This document shows, piece after piece, positions 7,165-13,838 of a stretch of 27,062 nt of DNA; position 1 is the first letter of the stretch, and each line of letters begins with the position of its first letter. The notes below the pieces were generated by a model, which ran no database searches, had not been told where the DNA came from, and saw only the letters and a list, made by a program, of their open reading frames with translations. The stretch is from Rhizobium sp. (GTDB lineage Bacteria > Pseudomonadota > Alphaproteobacteria > Rhizobiales > Rhizobiaceae), in NCBI GenBank assembly GCA_003527225.1, contig DPXQ01000051.1, positions 2,108 to 29,169 of the forward strand, in the 5' to 3' direction. The translations under genes were made by a program, and so were the position numbers.

Positions 7165-8331
7165 ATGTTACGCAAACTGCTAAGCGCGGCCGCGATGTTC
7201 GCCATCGCCGCCACGGGCGCCCTTGCCGAGGGCGTCGATGAATTGAACCCCGATGTGGCCAAGAGGCTCTACAACAAGGAAATGCTCGATCCGATGCAGC
7301 CGATCGGGCCGAGCAAGTGGCGCGACTTCAAGGCCAAGAAGGGACCGCCGTGGAAGATCGGCTATGCCTCTTCCTACGCCGGCAATACCTGGCGCGCAGC
7401 CGCCATGGACGAATTGCAGAAGGTGATCATTCCGGAATGGCAGAAGCTCGGGCTTCTCTCCGAGGTCGTCGTCACGCAGTCCAACCTCAACGATTCGACG
7501 CAGATCCAGCAGATCCGGCAGCTCGTCGACCAGGGCGCGGACGCGATCATCCTCTGCTGCTCGAACCCGACCGCACTCAATGCGTCGGTCAAGTATGCCG
7601 CCGACAAGGGCGTGCCGGTCTTCTCGATGACTGGCTATCTGACCTCGGAATATGCCATCAACTCCTCGGTCAACTATCAGGTCGGCGGCTATGAGATCGG
7701 CAAGGCCATGGTCGACCAGCTGGGCGGCAAGGGCAACGTGCTCGTCGTCGAAGGCATCCCCGGCACGTCCGGCTCCGACAGCCAGAACCGCGGCGTTCTC
7801 GCCGGTCTTGCTTCCTCGCCGGACATCAAGGTCGTCGGCTCGGTCGCCGGCATGTGGACCGACCAGGTCGCCCAGGGCGAAGTACAGAAGTGGCTTGCCA
7901 CCAATCCCGGCAAGCTCGATGGCATCGTCGTTCAGTCGGCGGCTGAAATGGGCGTCCTGCGTGCCGTCCAGCAGGCCGGACGCGGCGAGATCCCCGTCGC
8001 GATCGGCGGCGAGCTGGGTGCCCTTTGCTACTGGCGCAAGAACCCCAACTACATCAACGCTTCCTACCAGCTCTGGCCGGCAGCCGACGATATCGAGTTG
8101 ATGTGGCACATCATGATGCGCACGCTGCAGGGGCAGGGTCCGAAGATCCAGTCCGTGCTCGTCGATCCGATGAAGCTCACCTATGATGATCTTGCCAAGA
8201 TCATGGACGAGAACTGCAACCTCGACAGCGCCGAATGGCTGAAGGTCGGCGCAAAGCGCTGGGGTTACGACCCGTCCTACCTGGACGACTTCTTCCTACA
8301 CCCGGCCGATCCGCGCGCCTACAAGCCCTGA
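7165..8331 (+). CDS. Periplasmic binding protein of a ribose/autoinducer-type ABC importer
   Basis: 388 aa with a strong ribosome site (AGGAGGAGAG). Residues 1-21 are a signal peptide (MLRK, hydrophobic core, cleavage after GALA). The mature part is a two-lobe type I binding protein (Peripla_BP_4, RbsB class): KIGYASSYAGNTWRAAAMDE, DQGADAIILCCSNPTALN, KGNVLVVEGIPGTSGSDSQN. It is longer than RbsB (about 300 aa), with a long N-terminal lead and C-terminal extension. Next genes encode the matching ATPase and permeases. The ligand is not predictable, and the lactonase next to it suggests a lactone or a hydroxy-acid or sugar-like compound. A stable stem-loop follows the gene and probably protects this part of the message. 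Confidence 0.9.
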   Translation: MLRKLLSAAAMFAIAATGALAEGVDELNPDVAKRLYNKEMLDPMQPIGPSKWRDFKAKKGPPWKIGYASSYAGNTWRAAAMDELQKVIIPEWQKLGLLSEVVVTQSNLNDSTQIQQIRQLVDQGADAIILCCSNPTALNASVKYAADKGVPVFSMTGYLTSEYAINSSVNYQVGGYEIGKAMVDQLGGKGNVLVVEGIPGTSGSDSQNRGVLAGLASSPDIKVVGSVAGMWTDQVAQGEVQKWLATNPGKLDGIVVQSAAEMGVLRAVQQAGRGEIPVAIGGELGALCYWRKNPNYINASYQLWPAADDIELMWHIMMRTLQGQGPKIQSVLVDPMKLTYDDLAKIMDENCNLDSAEWLKVGAKRWGYDPSYLDDFFLHPADPRAYKP

Positions 8332-8345
8332 TCGCAAAGGGGACC

Positions 8346-8368
8346 GGCTGCGCCGACGAGGCGCGGCC
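8346..8368 (+). promoter_or_regulatory. Stem-loop after binding-protein gene
   Basis: GGCTGCGCC (8346-8354), loop GACGA, GGCGCGGCC (8360-8368): a 9-bp stem with one G-U pair, 14 bases after the stop codon. No T-run follows, so it is unlikely to be a full terminator. Stem-loops in this position commonly raise the level of binding-protein mRNA over the rest of an ABC operon. Confidence 0.5.
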
Positions 8369-8430
8369 ATCCCTCTCGATCAGGCTCTTTCCATAACCGT
8401 TTCATCCTTGTCATCGGCCATGGCGGCCAG

Positions 8431-10287
8431 ATGGGTAGAACCATGACGTCCTCCGCTCCAGAAATCGCACAGCCTGCCGGCCGGGAGACCATCCTGGTGC
8501 GTGGTGTGAAGAAGTATTTCGGGCCGACCCGGGCGCTGGACGGCGCATCCTTCTCCGCCCGCGCGGGGGAAATTCACGCCATCGTCGGGGGTAACGGTTG
8601 CGGCAAGAGCACCATGGCCAAGGTCGTCTCCGGAATCCTGCCAGTCGACAGCGGATCGGTTTCCATCCTCGGCGAGACGCCGTCTACTCCGGCTGAAAGC
8701 CGTGCACTCGGCATTTCGACGGTCTATCAGGAAGTGCTGGTGGCCGACGAAAGCTCGGTCGTCGACAACATCTTCATGGGATCGGACCGTCTGTTCTCCA
8801 AGACGCTTTCCCAGGAGCGCAAGGTTGCCCGGGCGGCCGAACTGATGGAAGAGCTCTCAGGCGAGCCGGTCGATCCCCATGCCCTGGTCGGCACTCTGCC
8901 GCTCGGGTTGAAGCAGTGGATCACCATCGCCCGTGCGCTCCTTTCGGAGCCGCGCATCCTCATTCTCGATGAGAGCTCCGCCGCTCTCGACTTCGATTCG
9001 ACCGAGCGGCTGTTTGCCAAGATGCGCGCCTTGCGCGACCGCGGCACGACCATTCTGATCGTCACCCATCGGATCGCCGAACTGGTTCGCATTTCCGACC
9101 GCGCCACCGTGTTTCGCGATGGCCGCGATGTCGGTGTGCTCGAGAAGGCCGAGATCACCGAGAAGAACCTGCTTCGCCTCATGACCGGCGAGGACCGTTC
9201 CGCGGGCCATGGCAGTGCCGTCGCCCCCGTACCGAAGTCCGCCGAACGGGCGATGAAGGTCCGGAAGCTTGCAGTCTGGCCCGATTCCAAACCGTTCGCC
9301 TTCGACCTGCGCCGCGGCGAGGTGGTCGGTGTCGCAGGCCTCGACGGTCAGGGGCAGGATGCTTTCGTGCGCATTCTCGCCGGTGTCATGAGCCCGAACC
9401 AGGGGCTCGTACAGGTGGCCGGCCGCGACGGAAACTGGGCGCCCGTGCGCAATCTCGGCGAAGCCGTCGCCGGCAAGATCGCCTATGTCTCCGGCGACCG
9501 CAAACGCGAGGGTATCTTCGCCTCGCTGTCGATCTTCGAAAACATGGTCATGCCCCTCTATCGCGAGAAGAAGCGCGGCGGCATTTTGAGTTTCATCGAC
9601 CGGGGGACGCTTTCCACGCTGTTCAAGCGGGAGGCCGAGAACCTCTTGATCAAGTTCGGCGTCAAGGAAGACCGCATCACGTCGCTGTCGGGCGGCAATC
9701 AGCAGAAGGTGCTGATCGGCCGTGGCTTTGCCATGCGGCCGGATGTGATCATCCTCAACGACCCGGCGCGCGGCATCGATGTCGGCGCCAAGAGCGAGCT
9801 CTACAAACACTTGCGCGCCTTCGCCGAAGAGGGCAGGGCCGTCGTCTACCTTTCATCGGAGATCGAGGAATTTCTCGGCTTCGCCACCCGGGTCATCGTG
9901 TTTCGTGACGGCGCGCCGTTCGATGCCTTCGACGGACGGGACCTGGAGCCGAAGCGCGTGCTGGAGGCAATGTTCGGTCATACGAGCGGCGAGGGCCTGA
10001 ACGCTCCCTACGGTCTTCGTCCCGGCGCGCCCCATCCGGCGGGAGAGGGCGCAGCGCGTGCACCGGTGCTTGAAAACGGCCTGCGGGTCCGCGTGACCGT
10101 CCCCGAACATCTGAAGCCGTCGGCTCCCACAACGGTCGAAGCCCGGCCTTCTCGTTCTGTCGAGCCCGCATCGACGGTGCCATCCGGGGATCCCTCGGCT
10201 GCCCGTGCGATCCCGGCAACCATCAAGCCGATCCGCATCGTGGAATTCAGCGAGAACGGCACCAGGATCGAAGGAGGGCGGCCATGA
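8431..10287 (+). CDS. RbsA/MglA-type double-ABC ATPase with extra C-terminal tail
   Basis: 618 aa, about 100 longer than usual. ABC domain 1: Walker A GGNGCGKS (53-60), an altered signature LPLGLKQ (156-162), Walker B LILDE (177-181), His213. ABC domain 2: Walker A is degenerate (GLDGQGQD, 303-310), the signature is normal (LSGGNQQ, 419-425), and Walker B reads IILNDP (440-445) in place of the usual LDEP. Degeneracy of the second Walker A is common in this family, but the N-D change is not. Residues about 520-597 are a Pro/Ala-rich linker, ending in IRIVEFSENGTRIEGG, which resembles the lactonase N-terminus. ATG 8443 is an alternative start. The last bases overlap the next gene (ATGA). Confidence 0.9.
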   Translation: MGRTMTSSAPEIAQPAGRETILVRGVKKYFGPTRALDGASFSARAGEIHAIVGGNGCGKSTMAKVVSGILPVDSGSVSILGETPSTPAESRALGISTVYQEVLVADESSVVDNIFMGSDRLFSKTLSQERKVARAAELMEELSGEPVDPHALVGTLPLGLKQWITIARALLSEPRILILDESSAALDFDSTERLFAKMRALRDRGTTILIVTHRIAELVRISDRATVFRDGRDVGVLEKAEITEKNLLRLMTGEDRSAGHGSAVAPVPKSAERAMKVRKLAVWPDSKPFAFDLRRGEVVGVAGLDGQGQDAFVRILAGVMSPNQGLVQVAGRDGNWAPVRNLGEAVAGKIAYVSGDRKREGIFASLSIFENMVMPLYREKKRGGILSFIDRGTLSTLFKREAENLLIKFGVKEDRITSLSGGNQQKVLIGRGFAMRPDVIILNDPARGIDVGAKSELYKHLRAFAEEGRAVVYLSSEIEEFLGFATRVIVFRDGAPFDAFDGRDLEPKRVLEAMFGHTSGEGLNAPYGLRPGAPHPAGEGAARAPVLENGLRVRVTVPEHLKPSAPTTVEARPSRSVEPASTVPSGDPSAARAIPATIKPIRIVEFSENGTRIEGGRP

Positions 10288-11675
10288 GCCTTCCCGTTTC
10301 AGAGGTCTCGCAACCGGTCGCGTCCAAGGCCGAACTGCAGGGTGGACGCTCCAATCCGTTCCTGCTGATGCCGATCACCTTGTTCTTCTTTTTGCTCTCC
10401 GTCGCGGTCCTGCGCACGCCGAGCCTGATGACCGCGTCCGGCATCGGCGCCGCGATCATCGTGGTGACGCCGCTCATTCTCGCCACCTACGCGCTGATGG
10501 CCTCGACCATTTCCGGCCGTGGCACGGTCGATCTATCGATAGGGCCGCTGATCGGTTTCATCAACGTCACCATGATCCAGCTCAATGCCGCCGGCATGCT
10601 GGAAAACCCGATCCCGGTTTTCCTCTATTGCATGGCGGTCGGAGCCGCCTACCAGTTCATCTTCGCGCTGATCGTCATCTATGTCCGCGTCCAGCCGATC
10701 ATCGTTTCGCTGTCCGGCTATCTGGCACTTTCCGGCATCAACCTGGTGATCCTGCCGCGGCCGGGCGGCATGGCGCCGCCATTCATGGCTGAATGGGGCT
10801 ATGGTACGTCGATCTTCTCGCCGGTGCTGATCATCCTGCTGATCGCCTCGGTCGGCTGGCTCCTGTTCACCGCGACCGCCTTCTACACCCATCTTCGACT
10901 GATGGGGTCGGACGAGCGCGCGGCCTACACCTCCGGCGTGCCGATCACGGTCGTCCGCATCGGCGCCCATCTGATCTCCGGCTGCTTTGCCGGCCTCGCC
11001 TCGATCTGTTTCACCGCGCTGATCTCTTCGGGCGACCCGTCGCAGGGCACGACCTACACCCTGATCGCCGTGACCGCGCTCGTTTTGGGCGGTGCTTCGC
11101 TGGGCGGCGGCCGGGGCGGGGTGTTCGGTTCCGCGCTCGGGGCGCTCAATCTCTACATGATCACCTACGTGCTCTCGACGTTCAATTTCGGTGCCGTGCA
11201 GAGCTTCGTCACCAACCTGGCCTATGGCGCCATCCTGGTCATCTCGCTGCTGCTGACGCTCCTCATTCCGGTGATCCAGCGGCATATCCGGAATTTCTCG
11301 CCGCTTCTCTACTTCGTCTCTCTCTCGGTCGTGGTGCTCGGCATCATACTGCACGCGACCTTCGACTACGCCGCCCTCGGCGAAGCACCGGCCTATTTCC
11401 CGGGGCCGCTCGATCTGCAGGCCGCGCTGACCGGCCCGCTGGAGATAGCGACCCTGTCGCCGGAGACGCTCGCCCTGCGCCTGCAGGTCGCGCCCCTGGT
11501 GTTCTTCACCATCCTGCTCGTGGCGATTGCCGTGTTCCTCCGCCTCGCCGTCGGACAGTCCAGCCGCAAGAGCGTCGGGCCGGTCGTCGCGGTGATCGTG
11601 GCCGCCCTGGTCGTCGGTGGTGCCTATGCGATCCGCGAGACGGCGGGCATTTCTGACGTGGAGGCCGTCAACTGA
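10284..11675 (+). CDS. ABC transporter permease 1 (RbsC-like)
   Basis: 463 aa integral membrane protein of the BPD_transp_2 family. Its start overlaps the ATPase stop by 4 bases. The core spans residues about 25-330, with family features GTVDLSIGPLIGFINV, QPIIVSLSGYLALSGI and the ATPase-contact region followed by LVLGGASLGGGRGGVFGSALG. RbsC is about 320 aa; this protein has about 120 additional C-terminal residues with two to three more hydrophobic helices (LYFVSLSVVVLGIILH and later segments). It pairs with the next gene as a probable heterodimer. The C-terminus overlaps the next start (TGATG). Confidence 0.9.
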   Translation: MSLPVSEVSQPVASKAELQGGRSNPFLLMPITLFFFLLSVAVLRTPSLMTASGIGAAIIVVTPLILATYALMASTISGRGTVDLSIGPLIGFINVTMIQLNAAGMLENPIPVFLYCMAVGAAYQFIFALIVIYVRVQPIIVSLSGYLALSGINLVILPRPGGMAPPFMAEWGYGTSIFSPVLIILLIASVGWLLFTATAFYTHLRLMGSDERAAYTSGVPITVVRIGAHLISGCFAGLASICFTALISSGDPSQGTTYTLIAVTALVLGGASLGGGRGGVFGSALGALNLYMITYVLSTFNFGAVQSFVTNLAYGAILVISLLLTLLIPVIQRHIRNFSPLLYFVSLSVVVLGIILHATFDYAALGEAPAYFPGPLDLQAALTGPLEIATLSPETLALRLQVAPLVFFTILLVAIAVFLRLAVGQSSRKSVGPVVAVIVAALVVGGAYAIRETAGISDVEAVN

Positions 11676-13036
11676 TGGAAAAACTGCCTCAGATCAGCTT
11701 TCCCGCGCGTATTCTCGGCCTGGTCATCGCGATCATCCTGGCCGGTCTCGGTGCCGGATTCGGCTTTGCCCAGGGTCTGGCGGTTCAGGTCGTCATCCTG
11801 TCGTCGATCGCGACGCTGGCGCTCTTCGTCCTGGCCTGGCGCTTCGTCATCGGCCAGTTCCTCGAGGGCGCGCCAACGGGCGGTGACGGACCGGGGCAAC
11901 TTCGTCAGGCCTGGACGCAGTACCGGTGGCCGCTCATCGGTCTTGCCCTGGTGCTCGACGCCTTCCTGCTGCTTTCGCTGACGGTCGAAGGCTTCTTCAA
12001 TCCCTGGAACGTCATCTCGCTTGCCATCCTGCTGGCGATCCTGGTGCTGACGCGGACGCTCGGCCGGCAGTTCCAGCAGAACCGTTCCGCCTTCATCGGC
12101 ATCATGGTGCTGGCCGGCCTGTTCTCCGTGGGGTCGATGAACATCGAAGGCTTCTCGTCGGGCAACAACATAAAGTCGATGCTGCTCTTCGCCTCCTTCC
12201 TCGGCATCGCCTCGATCGGTCAGACCCTCGTCGCCCTGCTGGGCGGCCTCGATCTCTCGATCCCCTTCATCATCGGCGGCGCCAATGTCGGCCTGCTCTA
12301 CCTGATCGGCCTCGGCGTTCCCCCTTGGCTCGCGACAGTGATCGTTCTGTTCATCGGCACCCTGTTCGGCGTGATCAATGGGCTGCTCAGCTATCGGCTT
12401 CAGGGACAGGCGCTGATCGTCACGCTCGGCACGGGGTTTGCGATCTCGGGCGGCGTCCAGATCGTCACCTCCATCGGCTCTGCCTACTCCGGCAACGTGT
12501 TCGGCACCGTACCGCCGTGGCTCTCCAACATATCCGCCATGAACGGTACTACCTTCGGGCTGCCCTTCCCGCCGGTGATCGCCATCTGGGCCTTGATTTC
12601 GCTCATCCTGATCATCGGGCTGCGCACCACCGTCTATGGCCGCTATCTCTATGCACTTGGCGTCAACCGCACCTCGGCCAGCCGCGTGATGATTTCCGAG
12701 ATGCGGTACTGGGTGACGATGTACGCGCTCTCCGGCTTCTTTGCCGCGCTGACCGGCGGCCTGCTGCTCGGCTGGTCCGGCGGCGGTTTCATCGGCGTCG
12801 GCGACCAGTATCTGTTCCTCACGCTTGCCGCGGTCGTGGTCGGGGGCACTTCGCTGCTCGGCGGAGCCGGCGGCTATGGCTTTACAGTGATCGGCGTCCT
12901 CGTCCTCCAGGTGCTTTCGAGCTTCCTGGTGGGCATCGGCCTCGATTTCAAATGGCAGCAGTTCATCTTTGGCCTGCTCATCCTTCCCATGGTGGCGCTC
13001 TATGCACGCTCGCCACACATCCGGACGCAGATCTGA
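11675..13036 (+). CDS. ABC transporter permease 2 (RbsC-like)
   Basis: 453 aa, also of the BPD_transp_2 family. Here the extension is N-terminal: residues 1-120 hold three to four extra hydrophobic helices before the RbsC-like core (IGQTLVALLGGLDLSIPFII, ALIVTLGTGFAISGGVQIV, RYLYALGVNRTSASRVMIS, VVVGGTSLLGGAGGYGFTVI). Together with permease 1, extended at the other end, this makes an unusually large importer membrane domain. The start overlaps the preceding stop by one base, so translation is coupled. A strong Shine-Dalgarno sequence overlaps its stop codon and leads into a micro-ORF. Confidence 0.9.
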   Translation: MEKLPQISFPARILGLVIAIILAGLGAGFGFAQGLAVQVVILSSIATLALFVLAWRFVIGQFLEGAPTGGDGPGQLRQAWTQYRWPLIGLALVLDAFLLLSLTVEGFFNPWNVISLAILLAILVLTRTLGRQFQQNRSAFIGIMVLAGLFSVGSMNIEGFSSGNNIKSMLLFASFLGIASIGQTLVALLGGLDLSIPFIIGGANVGLLYLIGLGVPPWLATVIVLFIGTLFGVINGLLSYRLQGQALIVTLGTGFAISGGVQIVTSIGSAYSGNVFGTVPPWLSNISAMNGTTFGLPFPPVIAIWALISLILIIGLRTTVYGRYLYALGVNRTSASRVMISEMRYWVTMYALSGFFAALTGGLLLGWSGGGFIGVGDQYLFLTLAAVVVGGTSLLGGAGGYGFTVIGVLVLQVLSSFLVGIGLDFKWQQFIFGLLILPMVALYARSPHIRTQI

Positions 13037-13046
13037 GGAGGACCTG

Positions 13047-13082
13047 GTGCAACACGACGATTTCCTCGAAGGGAGACAATGA
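13047..13082 (+). CDS. Possible 11-codon leader ORF before the rhodopsin-like gene
   Basis: GTG at 13047 opens a frame reading MQHDDFLEGRQ then TGA. It has the best Shine-Dalgarno in the area, GAGGAGG at 13035-13041, 5 bases before the GTG. Its stop TGA (13080-13082) overlaps the ATG-ATG-ATG start cluster of the next gene (13079-13087). It may exist to deliver ribosomes to that start. No protein evidence. Confidence 0.3.
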   Translation: MQHDDFLEGRQ

Positions 13083-13786
13083 TGATGGCGGTCTATCAGA
13101 CATCCGACCTGACTGCGGCGAGCTACTCGGTCGCCCTGTTCGGCCTGGCCGCGACGACTGTACTTCTGTTGCTGGGCCAGGCCTGGGTTGACCGCAAATG
13201 GCGGCTGCCCGTTGCGCTGTGCGCCATCGCGGCGCTCGTCGGGATCGGCGCCGTCTACGAGGCGCGGAACGCCTGGCTCGCCGGCAACGGCGTGCCGGTG
13301 GTCTATCACTATGTGGGATGGTCGGTCTCGATGCCCCTGCAGGTGCTGGCACTGTTCTTCCTGGTGGGCACGGCGGGCAAGCTCAGCGCCGGACTGTTCT
13401 GGCGCCTGGTGGTGGTTTCGGTGCTGATGGTCTTCGTCCGCTATCTCGGCGAAGCGCAGTTCATGCACCCCACGCTTGCCTTCCTGATCGGGCTCGTCTT
13501 CTGGCTCTATCTGCTCGGAGAGTTCTATTTCGGCCGCATGGACGACGTGGTGCGCGGCTCCACCGGTGACTATCTGCGACGCGGCTTCTTCTGGTTGAGG
13601 CTGATCGTCACGGTCGGCTGGGCCATCTACCCGCTCGGCAACTTCCTGACCGCCTTCGCCGGCATCGCCGACGATGGCAGTCTCTCTGTCGCCTATAATT
13701 TCGCAGACATCCTCAATCGCATGGCGTTTGGCATTGCGGTGCTGTCGACGGCCGTTCTGGCCAGCGAGGAGAACTCCCATGCCTGA
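13079..13786 (+). CDS. Proteorhodopsin-like seven-helix protein lacking the retinal lysine
   Basis: 235 aa with seven predicted helices. It aligns by eye with proteorhodopsins: helix C YHYVGWSVSMPL versus FRYIDWLLTVPL, helix D/E RYLGEA then LIGLVFWLYLLGEFYFG versus GYMGEA then WVYMIYELWAG, helix F GWAIYPLG versus GWAIYPVG, helix G YNFADILNRMAFG versus YNLADFVNKILFG. The Schiff-base lysine is Arg214 here, the primary proton acceptor Asp97 is Gly80, and the helix C arginine is His77. The second counter-ion Asp is kept (Asp210). It therefore should not bind retinal covalently or pump protons in the usual way. Three consecutive ATGs (13079, 13082, 13085) can serve as start. GGGAG at 13071-13075 fits the second or third best. 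A non-photochemical role such as ligand binding or transporter assembly is inference. Confidence 0.88.
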   Translation: MMMAVYQTSDLTAASYSVALFGLAATTVLLLLGQAWVDRKWRLPVALCAIAALVGIGAVYEARNAWLAGNGVPVVYHYVGWSVSMPLQVLALFFLVGTAGKLSAGLFWRLVVVSVLMVFVRYLGEAQFMHPTLAFLIGLVFWLYLLGEFYFGRMDDVVRGSTGDYLRRGFFWLRLIVTVGWAIYPLGNFLTAFAGIADDGSLSVAYNFADILNRMAFGIAVLSTAVLASEENSHA

Positions 13787-13838
13787 ACTCCATCACTTGC
13801 CTGAAACCCCTGCTCATTCAGAAGGAACACGTCCATGA
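13779..13838 (+). CDS. Possible 19-aa micro-ORF between rhodopsin-like and flotillin genes
   Basis: ATG at 13779 opens MPELHHLPETPAHSEGTRP followed by TGA. A strong Shine-Dalgarno, GAGGAG, lies at 13766-13771, 7 bases upstream. The ORF overlaps the end of the rhodopsin-like gene by 8 bases and its stop overlaps the flotillin start as ATGA. The arrangement is exactly that of coupled translation. The flotillin gene also has its own AAGGA site, so the micro-ORF may be fortuitous. Confidence 0.3.
   Translation: MPELHHLPETPAHSEGTRP

Noticed and set aside
11624..13780. 718-aa open frame antisense to permease 2 and the rhodopsin-like gene
   Set aside because: Its sequence is charged and repetitive (Asp/His/Arg/Gln-rich), as expected from antisense of membrane-protein codons. 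The plus strand is clearly coding.
13079..13786. Functional light-driven proton pump
   Set aside because: The retinal lysine, the primary acceptor and the helix C arginine are all replaced, so ordinary pumping cannot be claimed despite clear family similarity.
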